Shown here in pieces: positions 1 through 13,100 of a DNA stretch of 64,000 bases. Each line of letters opens with the position of its first letter. Position 1 is the stretch's first letter. The stretch lies in contig WBMZ01012674.1 of the NCBI GenBank assembly GCA_013400975.1, positions 62,001 through 126,000 on the forward strand. The letters run 5' to 3'. This DNA comes from Atrichornis clamosus (taxonomy: Eukaryota; Chordata; Aves; Passeriformes; Menuridae). A program made the position numbers and the translations under genes. Below the pieces are notes generated by a model that made no database searches, was not told the DNA's origin, and saw nothing but the letters and a program-made list of their open reading frames with translations.

Positions 1-1019
1 CTTTTAGACAAAAACACTAGGAAATATTCCAGGGACATGAGAGGATGTGGTCTAGATATTTATAAAGGCTAACTTCAGAAATAGCTCCCCTCTGAACCAT
101 CCCTGGCACAGCTTACATTCTCCCCCAGGAGATGCCTCACCTCTAACAGATGAGAGGAGATCAATCTAGATAAACTATGTGAAAACTATTCTTACATCAA
201 ACTGTCTTCATGACATCCAGGGAAGGCGATAAACAGGTGAAAATTGGACACGGGAAAAAAAACTAACCCTGTCAAATTATCTCTAGAGATTTCTAGGAAG
301 AAAAGTTGTAGTTGGTATATGAATTTGAATTCTAAGAAAATAGTAGGGTTTATGGATTAAGAAAACTTTTTAACATCCAGATAAAATACCTGAAAGGTAA
401 ATATGAAGATTCTCTAAAGATACAGCTTAATTTCTCCAAAATAACAGATCAGTCTTCTAAAGACCTCAGCTGAGAAAAAACATATTTTAATGTTCTTTAT
501 ACTTGAGCCAAAGCCCACATCTCCAATGGTAACCAAGACTGAAGCATTATGGAAAGAAGTATAAAGTGATCCATCCTGTAAAAACAAATCTACCATATGA
601 AAAACTGATAGTCATTTCTATTAGGTTAAGAATTATCGGACTATTGCATCACAGCATAATGAGAAAATGTAATAAGCCTAGTTAAACAGAAACATTGATG
701 CTAATTAGAAACAGAATCTTCCAAAAATAAATTGTAACTTTAGTATTTCAGGCATCATCTAACCACAAGGAAAATCTGAAATGCTCTAAAATGATACCCA
801 GAAAAAAAGAAACTATCACAAAGATTAAAAGTTCAGAAAACTACCATGAAATGAAAAACTACATTTAGTTATTTCAAGGGTATATCAGGCTGATGAGAGG
901 AAAATGCAGTTTATGGTTAACACAGCAAACAGAAACAGTTTCCTAAGCATTTATGGGTTTTCAGGCTTCTGATTTTCTCTCCAGAAGAGAAGCAGTTACA
1001 ACTAGCTTTTATTACTTGC
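1..1019 (-). other. ZFYVE28: ZFYVE28 intron 7, 5' portion
   Basis: AT-rich intronic sequence running off the left edge. I found no match in any minus-strand frame to the family sequence expected after KIR (DLLQTLTEEELHTLERN in human), so the next exon is further left. No repeat of a known class was recognised here. Confidence 0.8.
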
Positions 1020-1022
1020 CTT
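1012..1022 (-). promoter_or_regulatory. ZFYVE28: Non-canonical GC 5' splice site of ZFYVE28 intron 7
   Basis: On the minus strand the exon end AAG (1022-1020) is followed by GCAAGTAA. GC donors need strong pairing to U1 snRNA, and this site is ideal at the other positions (AAG before, AAGT after). The nearest GT lies four bases further in (GCAA then GTAATA); it would add four bases and change phase from 2 to 1+... relative to the expected Arg codon. The opposite splice partner is outside the window, so the intron type is inferred. Confidence 0.75.
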
Positions 1023-1121
1023 ATTTTTCTTAGCAAAGTGTGAAAAGGTCTGAAGAGTTCAGACATGTCTTCTGGTTTATGGTCCAAGTTTAATGGTCCC
1101 TCGGAGTAGACAACAAGGCCA
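1020..1121 (-). CDS. ZFYVE28: ZFYVE28 coding exon 7 (102 bp), ending at a GC donor
   Basis: The exon begins T, completing Cys234, then encodes [20 protein letters not shown] followed by [13 protein letters not shown] and the first two bases of Arg268. The acceptor is AATTACAG before TGGCC. The frame after ATAAG runs into GCAAGTAATAAAAGC, with no GT at the phase-2 position; AAG followed by GCAAGT is the consensus of GC-AG introns. The human protein continues KIRDLLQTL, fitting an Arg split at this point. The next exon, holding the long acidic middle region, is not in the window. Confidence 0.92.
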
Positions 1122-4100
1122 CTGTAATTCAAACACATGCATGAACACACACAAAAATGAAAATTTTATTACAGAGAGCAACCACTGAATAGTCAGGAAA
1201 GCAACTGTACATAAACATTAGAACTACATTTAACTACATCTTGTTATCTTACTTTTGTCTTATTCACCCACAGTTAGAATTAGATGCTATTTAAAGTAAC
1301 AGGAAAAAGATCCCTTCCATTCTGTTCCCCCCTCCTTAAACATGGGAGAAAAAAGCAATGGAAGCATAAAGGGAAGAACATACATATATTTCATTGCTTC
1401 AGCTGAATGATTAAAAACAAACAAACAAACAAACCCACTAAAGAAACCTATTATCAAGTATGTTGGAGAAAGTTCACTCATTTGAGAGACTGCAGATTGC
1501 TTTTTCTTTCCAGTCTAAATAATTTTAGCTAAGGTAGCTGACTCCTGAGCTTCTAGTTTTCTACCTCTAAGATAAATATAACCTGGTAGTGACATATGGT
1601 AAAAAAAAGAAAACAGATTTTCTGAATCCCATAAAACACATTTTGATAAAACTGTGCTTCTAAATCAACTCAGCCCTTGTACAAATTTCACTGGAAAGAG
1701 GTAATTTCACAATCCTGAGAGCCTCCATGTACTTCACTGTAGGTATCTCAGTAAGTCCTCCTGACCAAATCACTACTGCTCAAACCTGTTTGAGTGTCAG
1801 GAATTAAACAAAATTCACCTTCATATCTGCTGTACATACCACACTGTGTCTGAGAGTGGATTCTGCCCACACCAGGCACCACTCTGCTTAAAACTGTTTA
1901 ATCCCCTGCCCACTGCAAAAATAATGTATGCTTCCCAACGGCACCATGTTCTTACACTCGGGATTATATCGGTTTTCTTTTTCCCAGGCATTTTCCCTTC
2001 CTGCCCACAGTCAGTGCTCTGTTACCCAAGGTATTTCGAAGGTATATTCCTTTTGTTAAACTCAAATTATATGTTGCTTCAGAGAGATATGCAGCATCCA
2101 AATCATCCACAGGAACAGGGAGCCTTGGCTGACTAACAAGACTGTGGAAGTCCTTTGTTCACCAGTTGTACCCTAGCAAGCACCTGTGTGACCACCAAAG
2201 GCTCTCTGAGACACAGCAGCAAAGCTAATGTCACAAGTCATATGAATTCCTCTGAAGCATTAAAAAAAAGACCAGGGGATTAGGGTTTTGAGGGCAAGAG
2301 CAGGGGAAGAGGAGTCACCTTTTTTTAGGTGGCTTAAGATGAATTATCTTGTTGCCAAGGATACATAATTTTTTTTTCCTATGCTTTCCAAGCTTCAACG
2401 AGCAGGCTGCCACAAAGTGAAGCAGTTATTGCTGACTCATGTCTTATGTTCTGCATAAGCAAATGTTACTACTTTGTTCAGTGGAAGCTCAAGGCTACTC
2501 TCCTCAAACTTCTGCCTGATGCCAAGTCACTGTTCTTTTGGCTTTCAGGTACAGTTTGCTTTCCACAGAACTTAATTCAGAGAAGAAATTTAAAAAATAT
2601 GTACGTGGGCTAGAGCACTACAGGAAAAAAAATTAAAAGACTCTGAAATGGCTTCTGTATGTGCGTAACATTTGAAAGAGCTCTGAATCAAAACCTGAAT
2701 ATAGCTGTAGCATGGAAAGAACAACAAGTTGGTAAAAAGTGTGTCTTAATACTTCCTACAAGGTTCAAAGTTCACTGACACCTGTTGAGATACCAGGCAA
2801 CATGCACTGTATAACATGAATGATAAACTGATGTCTGAAAAGAAGCCTTAGACAAAAATGACCCCGAAAAGCATTTCTTAAACCCATCATTCTCATGAAG
2901 ACACACAGCCACAGCCTGACAACTGGGCATTGTCTCTGTCTTGCATTTAAAGGTTTCTCTTTTCACAGTCTAAATAAAAGACTTGTGCTTCTTCCAGAAA
3001 ACACTATCTGGATGGTGTAGTTTTTCTGTGTAACTTCACAGGACAGTGATTTATTTTCAAATCACTGGATAATTAGGAACAGTTAAACTTCTTTTCTTCA
3101 TCCTTTGTAACTTTGGGATAGACTTGATCTATTTTCCAGAGAGCCCCTGGTTTTCCAGTTAGTCGTGATGTGTTCTCCTTCACTGTGTCTTCCAGCAGCT
3201 TCAAACTGAGTTCTCACATTGCTGTTGTCTTTCAATAATCAGATTATTACTGTTATTATTTTTAGAATGACGGTTACAGACAATATCCTATTTAACAGGA
3301 ACAACAAGCCACAGGGATATCCTGAGGAGAAGCATATTACACTCAGGATTTGAGGTTTTTTATTTCCCTCAATTATACTACTTACATTAGCTAACTTTAA
3401 AACATTCACAATGGTAAAATATTAAAAATATGCTGGCTTTACTCCAGAGAAGCTTCTGCCTTACTAAATCATGGAGACTCATTAGGAAAAATGCATCTGA
3501 TTTGTTCAATATTGCAAAACCTGCATGAAGCAAAACCACTGTCATAATTTAGTTGCCTTGAGTGGTCAATACAGAGCACAAATCTACACAAAAGTTACAC
3601 ATATTAATACTTTCCTTGAAGAAAATTATGCCTAACTCAACTGTTACAATGCAGTTTGCCATGAAAATTCCTTTTAAACCTTTGAAGTCATTGAGAAAAA
3701 TACACAAGTCTTATTGAAAATTTTTACTTTTCAAGACTTGTATCCTTAAGCTATACTATTTTTGAGAGCTACAAAATATGTGCTTTCAAAAAACATTTCC
3801 AACAACATTGCAAAGACTGATATTCCTAATTTTTTAATTTTGCTGGAGGATGTCTGATCAGTTGTTCCTGCCTTCTATATTTAGAGATCTATCAGCATTT
3901 TTTTTTGCCTTGATATGCTATATGAAAGTGGTGATGATTTAGAACAAAACAATCCTCCTCTCTAATTTTTTTTAAAGCAAGTAGAAGCAAACTCACGTGA
4001 AAGTGCATAAAAATTCTAAACACTGTTTTTCAAATCTTCCATAAACCTTTAAATGAGGCAGAGCAGACAGTAGTTAAAAATTACTTACCATACAATGGCT

Positions 4101-7100
4101 AATCTTGGAATTGTAAACATTAAAGCTGGTTCGTAGTCATCTATCATATCTTGAGTGAGGTATCCAAGCCTTAAGGCTCTAAGCAGAAGAATAAAATTAT
4201 TTAGTAAGACAAACTCTTGAAGAACACATTTCACTAGGAAAAGAACTGAAACAATTGTTATAAGCGAAACCAAACTGATAGTATTTAGGTAATGCACTGT
4301 TTTTGTACAATCTAAACCATTATGAATATAACTGCTTTAGTCTCTGCTTTAAAGAAAAAATAGCGTAAGAAAAAAATGAATGTAAAAAAAAAATCCCGTT
4401 AAATGCTTAAAGCTTTTATAGTCATCCAAAACCAAATTGAGTTTTATGAAATTTTCCCTATTTACTATTTCATGCCAAGCTTCAGCTTGTTACTGAAAAC
4501 TACTGGTGCTGACAGTTTTTCAACTAAAAGAAACATTTTTAAAGTGATAGGGGAAGTATTTGATTTCATTTTCAAATACAAATTGCTCTTATCATCAAGG
4601 TCAAACCCCCTTAACTACCAGTTCTACACGTAACTATTACTGAAGCCTAAGGATTTAATATTTGGGGGAGACTTTGTTTTGTTCGAATAACTTCTCAAAT
4701 GTCTTAAGCCCCTTTTAGACCAAAACCCAATTTGTTTGGATTTTTTACTTGGCTATGTTTTCCAGGTTTCTTCACAATTTCCAGATTTCCTCATATGATT
4801 CATAGCATCCTCAAATTTCTTCTCTGACTTGCTCATATAGGTGCTTAAGATGGCACTTAAAGGTGCACACTAGTCCTGCTTTTGGTCCCCAAAAGCATGG
4901 AAATAACTTTTTCTTATTCCTTGTCAGCACCTGTCTGGCCAATACCACTGGTGGTGGACAGAACACGACCACAAAGCAAATCCTGGTTGGTACCAACAGT
5001 AGATGGACACATCAGTGTGTGGCCCACCCTCACTCCCTGTTCCTTCCTACAACCCAGAGGCAGATGATCCAAAGATGCAAGTGAGAAACCATCTGCTTCC
5101 TCTTACTGGGCAAATACAGAACCACAGAATTGTTAGGGTCAGCAGGGACCTCTGGAGATCATCCCGTCCAACCTCCTTGCCAAGGCAGGGTCATCTAGAG
5201 CAGGTGACAGAGGAACACATCCAGGTGGGTTTGGAGTATCTCCAGACAGAGACACTCCACGACCTCTGTGGGCAGCCTGTTCCAGGGCCCTGCCACCTTC
5301 AATGTAAATAAGTTCTTCCTCATGTTGAGGTGGAACTTCTTGTGTTGTAGTTTTTTTCCACTACTCCTTGTCCTGTCCCTGGGCACCACAAGAGGAGTCT
5401 GGCACCCTCCTCTTGACACCAGCCTTGGAGGTATTTGTGTGCATTGATCAGATCTTCTCAGTTTTCTCTTCTCTAAACAGGCCCAGCTCCTGCAGGCTCT
5501 CCTTCTAGAAGAGATGCTTCAGACCCCTCACCGTCTTTGTGGCCTACACTGGACATGTGTATGTCGTAAGTGAATATGTGCATTTATAGTAGCTCTGTGA
5601 CTGATGGAAGGTAATTCCTCCTATTTCTTGTGAGCTTTTTTGAGTTGTAATCCTATCTTCTAAAATGCCTGGAACACCTCTGACCTTGGTGTCATCTACA
5701 GACTGTGGCAGTGTGCTCTGCACTCCTTCATTCCTTAACAAAAAATCGACCACACCAGACCCAGGGTCCTACTTCACAAGTTCTCCTGGCATGACAGTAA
5801 AACCAACACTTCTAAGGGTGTTTTACAGTCAACTGGTGTCTAATAATTCCACCCAGAATATGGTTCACTGGTTTCTTTTTAAGAACAGTGCTGCACTGCT
5901 CAAAACCTCACTAAAGTTGAGCATTTCACCTGCTTTTCCCCTCTACTGCCTACCTGCAGGCTAGTTAATCTGTCACAAGGGGGAAGAAAAAAAACTTGTT
6001 CAACACAGTACATTGCAAATTCACACTTTTCTTTGCACCTTATACTTCTAAAAGAACTTATGAATTGCTGGATTATTTGATTCCTTTCATCGTCATACAT
6101 ATAGAGACAAGGTCCAGTCCTCTGAGATTTTTAAAGAGCTTTTACAAGTGCTTTATGATAATCACTAGAGGTTCACAGATTATTTAAATCATCTCCCCAT
6201 GTATTCTTGCATGAAATATCATTAGGCCTTGATGCCTTAAACAGATTTAGCTAACTTAAATGCTTAGTCTTCATGTACACATCTGTAACTAGGCATATCA
6301 ACAATATTGTTATTGTTGGATTATTAACTTATGTGTATGTTGTTTGTTTTTTTTAAATCTAGAAAACAAAAAAGCATAGGCCTGTGCCTGGCAAGCATGC
6401 TTAATACTTTTTAACTTTGCACTTGGATACTTACTAGAAAAGCAATATACATGGTGTTTTATGATGGTTCTTCAAGACTACAGTTAAAGTATTTCTAGAA
6501 AAGCTCAGACTGAGCGTAAACACAGAAATTAAGATCTAGTCCTTAACTTACCTCTCCACAGTTTCACAGAACAGTACGATTACCTCTTGCTGTACATAGT
6601 ATTCCTTTGGAGACTTCACAGGTACCATGGCTGACACATAACTACAAAAATTATAGAATAATATATCACTGGTTTACATGATTTAACAAGTAAGATTATA
6701 AATAAAACCAAACTTAGAACAAATCATCTTAGAAACCTAACCTCTCCTGTACCATTCTGTATTTATTTTAACAGCACTCACTATGAAAATGGTACAGTGT
6801 AAGAATCTACAAAAACACAGCCAAAACACTTACTGCAGTGGAATTGAGGCAGTGGAAGTCAGTAATAATTTAGAAACATAATTACACACATTTAGCTATA
6901 AGAACTCTATACTGTGTGGCACAGGGCCCTAGAAGGATCTTCACTGTCACATCCTGAAGACAGAATAATTTACTCTGCATTTCCTTAAGAAAAAAAACTG
7001 ACTTAAACCAAAGGTTTTACCTGAAATTAGATTAGTGAAATTGCATTATCCAGAGGAGACAATTTATGACATTTAAAATTTGGCCTCATTTCTATGTGGA

Positions 7101-10100
7101 ATTACTTGCAAAAGTACTAATTCAAGGTAAGAAACACTAGCAAAGTTAAGTGAGTTTCTGTCTCTGTATTATTTAATCGGTCATTTGCACACTACCAGTA
7201 ACACAGAAAGGGAAGAAGTTGTTTGTAAAACAATGGTAAAGAAAAATGCTGTATGTGGAGAGTTGGTATTGACAGGCCAGAAACTACAGAGATACTGCCA
7301 AGAACCCGTCACTGACTGTCACTGGTGTCTGCACTCAAAACCACACTTATAAACATCTTTTTAGACAATGTCTTCAATCAAAATCTTTTTTAACGTAGCT
7401 GAACAATGATGTTTTTTCTACTCAGAAAAAAGTTAAGCTGAGTAAAATAATGCAAGAAAATATTAATATTGAGGAAGGGCAAACAGTAATGGAAGACATG
7501 AGAGCCTATAGGTTATTTCCAAGAAAAAATTAAAAGACTACCCAATTCTAAGAAATATGTTCTGCTAAGGGCAGGAATGACTGTATGGTATTAGATCCAT
7601 AGATAAACTTGCCCATTATCTTGTCTATGGTCAGCACCACAAACGTCTCATACACAGGCTTACACTCTGAAGCACAATGCAAGACTTGGTCAGTGTGACC
7701 CTTGATGCAAAAAGGAATCACCCCAAAAAGCATTTATTTTTACTTTAGCTATAAACCTCAAAATCATTTTTCAATCAAAAGTTTTCAAATCAGTGAGTTC
7801 CTGTGGTTAATTATGGCTCATGTAAAACCACTTCCTTCATCAGAATTCAATTTACTTTCTTAAATTCACTGGGTGCATCTTGCTTGTATCTCTAAGCACA
7901 AGGGAACAAAACCTCATAGTCTTCAGAATATTTGTTATCATTCTTTTCTTCTTAAACATCTCATATTCATTGCCTTTTTTCTGACAGAGAAAACATTTAG
8001 AGAAGAGATTTATAGTTTTCTTTTGTGTCTTGGAAATTCTCCCTCCAATGCCATATGCCAGTATGCAAATGGGAGATTATAGTTTAGTTGGAGAGAGCAA
8101 ATGTTGATTGCTAAAAAGCTATTTAGTTTTCATTACTGCTACACTGGAAGGAAAAAATCTAACAATACAGCAAATTACTAAAGAATTCAAATACCATGAT
8201 TAAAAAAAATTACATACTTTTTCCATTCAAGGAATACAGATCAAAACAGGCAATTTCCAAAAACCAACAGGCCACACAACAGCTGCAGTGGCCAAGCCAT
8301 TGCTCACAACATATTTACTTCAGCTCTTTTACCTTAACTCAAACTCAGCAAAAAGGACATCAAAATGCTTCAGGGAATCTTTCATTTTTTCTGTGTAGAG
8401 GTTCAAATCCCTTAAGGCTTGGTCACGAATGATATTTCTGACTTCCTCTAGGCTTCGGGTCAGATCCTTGGCCAATGGCCTCATAGCCATACTCTCAATT
8501 TCACGATTCATAATAATTGAACCAGCAGCCAAACACTGTGAAATATATGAAGAGATAAAATATTCGTTTTTACAAAGTAATAATAGTGTTATACTTAAAA
8601 ACAAAGCACAAGATGTGCTATTTAATACTTTGAACAAGGGCAGTACTTAGCCTCAGTTGGTTGCAAAATTTTAAACAAGTGCAAGATTTAGGACTGGTAT
8701 ATCAAGAGTCATAAGCTTTCACAGAAAAGGTGAGGGAACAGCTCAGCCAGGGAGACAGGAGGACGGGGGAAGGTTGAAGTACAAGAACCACAGTGCTGAC
8801 AGAAGAACTAAAGCTGTTCTCCCACTAGTTAGGCAATAAGATTAGTAGGATATATCCTCTATGCACACAAGGATCGCTTGCATACGAGAGGTGGGAATCC
8901 AGCAAAATTATAATCCATGGACTGTTTTGATTCAGACTAGACTGCTTGATTTTGTAAAATCAATCTATTCCTTAAAAAAAGAACAGAAATTCTGCAGCTG
9001 TGATATCTTTTACAGCAAAACTGATCACACTGGCTATCACACATGGATCCAGTTATGCCAGTATCCTGCTTCCCACAGAAACCATGATTTGATATAAAAA
9101 TCAGGTCACTGAGTGATTCTTCTCTTTCAGTGTCTGGAAAGCAGCTATTTGAGAGACTCCTTGCCCCAGGCATTAAACATGGACTCCCTCTGACCAGCTG
9201 ACAAAGACATTAACAGTAGATTTTTACTGTAAGACATTAATAAAACTTTTTTAAAATCTTGCTATTAAAAAACAACTGTTGGCTTTATCCTTTTACGGAT
9301 ACATTTGGAAAACAATGAGCACTGATATAAATCATACTTGTATTAATGGAAATACTTTTACTAACTGAAAATATACAAGATTGTTCTAGTGTCAAAGATC
9401 CTTTTTCTTCCTTTTTTGAAATCTCCATTTGCAGCTGTGTCCCTCCCCTCTCCCCTGCATCCTGTGGATGGGTCCCAGATCTGCAACTCAGTATGAAGGA
9501 CCTGCAATCCCAGCCCTTTCTCTGCAGCCTTGATGCAATGATTTGTATTTTAAGGGCTCTCAGGGAAGATCATGTTATTACTTATCCGCCAAAGCAGTAT
9601 TTGTGGAAAAGTATGGCTAAAGTAAGTCTTACTTGCTGATAGATACTCTCAGTGTGGTAACTCAGTGACTGCACTGACAGAGACACAAGTGTGTACTCAT
9701 AAAGTTCATACAGGCTTCCTGCTACATGAATTTACAGGAGGGCAGTGCCTACAGCAGTAGGAGTTTGCATTACATCATCACTGCATGTGTTACTTTCTCT
9801 GAAGCCAACAGGTGTCTCCAGCCTGATGGTTAGACAGGGAAAGTTTGATTTGGAAACAGGTTTAGCTTACATAACACAACAGTGAATAAAACAAGACCAA
9901 GGACAGGACTACAAAGCACTGACACACCAAAGTAATTTTGCAATTCTGTCTGAGACTTCCCTGACTCAGAGGAGCCTACAATTAACAACAAAGCAAGTTT
10001 CAGAAGCAGAACATATGGAGGCATATTGGACTGAAAAAGATGGGAACTCTTCATGGAGAACATGCACTTGAAAAAGAAAGGAGGAACTGATAGAGGAAAA

Positions 10101-13100
10101 AAAAAGTGCAACAACAGGAGCCCAAGGATTGCTTCAAATACAGGAGAGGCAAAGCTGAAAACAACATCAAAATGTGCTGTTATGTGGTGGGATGTCTAGA
10201 CTAATCCCCTCTCAAATCTCAACAAATCCATGGTGCTTTCAGCCACCCTCAGGCCAGTAAAACTAAAGGCATTTAGTTCATCACTAAAGATGCCACAACG
10301 TTTTGGGTTTTTTTTAGCCAACAGACGTCAGTACCAATAAATAAATTTTTTTGCATATCACATCCTTTTTTTTGAAAATTCAGGCTTCCTTTGGTTAAAA
10401 TAATTAAAGCTTATTCACTACAAAAATCCCTTGTTCCTACAAGTTGCTGTAGGAACTTACTATAGAAACAAGTCTTCGAGAGAAACCAAGTAAGAGAAAA
10501 AAGTGGACTTCAGTATTTTACACAGGACATTATATTTTTAGCATACACACCAAACAAGCAAGTTATATGCAAGAAATGACAGCTCAAAGTTTATATATTT
10601 AGGATGAAAAGTGACAGCATACACTTCTATTGGTTGCAGAGAAACTTATATCCTGAAAAAGGCCCTAATATACTTTTATTTGTTTCTAAGATTTTCAAAA
10701 CACAAGATGGCTGATCAGGATTAAAACCTAAATATATTAATCAGATGCTAACCCACAAAAGAACAGTTTTTCACTACAGAATACTGACAGCATACAATTA
10801 TGAAAATAAACTGGTATGCTGTTAGCCCAACCAAAACCACAGCTAAAGAACCCTGTTTCTCTGAGCACCCAGAGCAAGTTCTTGCAGATTTTCACTTGCT
10901 CTGTAATTACATGCACCACTCTGAGAAAAGTCTGAAGACGTACTTGTGGCTTTATGCCACAAAAAAAGTGTCTATTAACCCCAAACAACTGAAATAAGGC
11001 AAACCTACCTCTGCTCCAAACCATAGCTGTCCTGCAAGGTTGTCATGGCGTATTTCCTCTGGAAACTTAACACAGAAGTCTCGGTTGGCCCGTTCATGTG
11101 GAATGCATTCATCCATGATCTGATTTATGATGTTCAAAACATTATCCTGAAACAAAACATAGGATAGCATATATACTGTCCACACAGAAAACCCACAACA
11201 TTTTTTCTAACATTGCAGAGCCTATTAGTGAGGCACCAACTAATTAAGATAGATAGAAAATGAAATACTTAACTCTCAAGGTCTTCATACACACAGATAA
11301 AACAGAGGAGAACACTGCATAGAAAGAACAGCAAACTTCACCCTTTCTAGATTTCCTAGAAACTGTTTCTCAAATTAATTGCACTCAACTTTGACTACTT
11401 TAATGGGATTTCTGATGAGGAGATATGATATAAAGAGTTCGTTACCTCCACCTATCTATCTGAAAGTTATCAGTAAATAAACTAGAAGTAAATTATTCTT
11501 CTTCCATTTCCTCTCACCAGCCCCACCAATATGTATTTCATTACTTCCAAAAAGAGCACCTGACAGAGTACCTTGGAGCAGCTAGAAACTGAGTTATATT
11601 GGGACCACTGTAGTTGAATAGACAAACTCATCCTAGGAATCTAAAGCAGGTAGTTTCCACACCTGGGTCCCAAGTGGGCAAGGGCTGGCACACCTACCTG
11701 CCATCTCATCCCCCAGACACCCAGGAAGATAAGGGTTAGAGCCTTAACAACTGCTCTGATCTACATCTGCACCAGGACAATGATCAAAGACCTATAACCA
11801 GTTTCTTGATATGCAGTAAATAATCTGTATTCATTTATTTGAAAAGATAATTTTCACATACCCCTGCTGGGAATTGCATGGATTTGATTAACATAATAAA
11901 GGTAGATTGAGAGCATGAAAAAGGCTGAGAGCTTTCATTAAAGATATTTTGTCTGTCTCACGCTTCTTCCACTATTTACGCAATTCATGTTCTATTTAAA
12001 ATATATCTCAAACAAATACAACGAAATCTGTCTGTACAAAATTGTTCAACAGACAAAATTGCTTTAAATCTACACTTTAGTGTTTTCTTTTCCCCTACAT
12101 TTAAAAAATAATAGAATACAGGAATTTTGGAGAAATCTGCCCCTTTAATATATTCCCCATCGAGAAAGACAAAACCTACTTTAGCTACAAAAAATGATTC
12201 ACATTTTCTGCAATTTTTGCACAGACTGCTGCACCTGCTATTGCCACAAACTAATCTTAAAATTAATGCTGTAATCACAGTTGTCTTCATTCAAAATAAA
12301 TGAATAAATTAACCACCAGCAATATTTATTACACATTAGTATAAGGTACTTGATGTGCTGACAATTAAAACACTTTTAGATTAAAGTACTTTTTGCAAGG
12401 CTGTCATGAGATATGTTTCATTTCAATAAAGTTGTTAAAAACAAATAAACAAACAACACCCTATACAGTTAAAACACACTGGTAAGTGTAATACCCAACC
12501 ATCTTCTCTAGAAATAAGCCTGAAAATCAAATGCCCTGTAGCCCCTCCAGGGCATCACAACACAGACCATGGCCAGCAGGTATGAGAAGAGACAGGAAAA
12601 GAAAACTAGACTCACTGGCACATAAAATACCTTATTTTAGAGATGCACCCCTCACTCTGATGGGTCAATTTTACTGCCAGGATTAGTGGGGCACTGGGAT
12701 CCCTTAGCATCCAAGGAGATGCTCATTGTGCAAACTGAGGGAAAAATCAACTTCACAATATTCCATAGTGTAACTGCAAGGAGAACTGAAATTCAGACCC
12801 TGGAAGAAGAGAGCCTAAAGATGGCCTTACCCTGTTTCAGCATCCTGAACCAGTGCTGAAGAACAATGTCACCACATCCTCTCTCCAGGATAAAATGGAG
12901 TTAGCCAAGCAATCACATGCAAATCACATGATGCTTTAGGGGCAGAAAAACCAGACAAATAGGAAGTTTCCTATTCTCTTTCCATTTCTTAATTCGTGGT
13001 ATTGAGTATACTTCTCTCACCATTATTTAGCTGGATCTAGCTGGGGAACCAAAGTATTTTGCAAGTAGGTCCCATAAGAAAAACAACTCCTAAACTACTT

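Noticed and set aside
4178..4180. Alternative acceptor AG two bases into exon 6
   Set aside because: Using it would shift the frame relative to the highly conserved [13 protein letters not shown] sequence.
8398..8410. GGTTCAAATCCC, resembling a tRNA B box on the plus strand
   Set aside because: It is the reverse complement of the Asp-Leu-Asn codons of ZFYVE28 exon 4; no A box or cloverleaf surrounds it.
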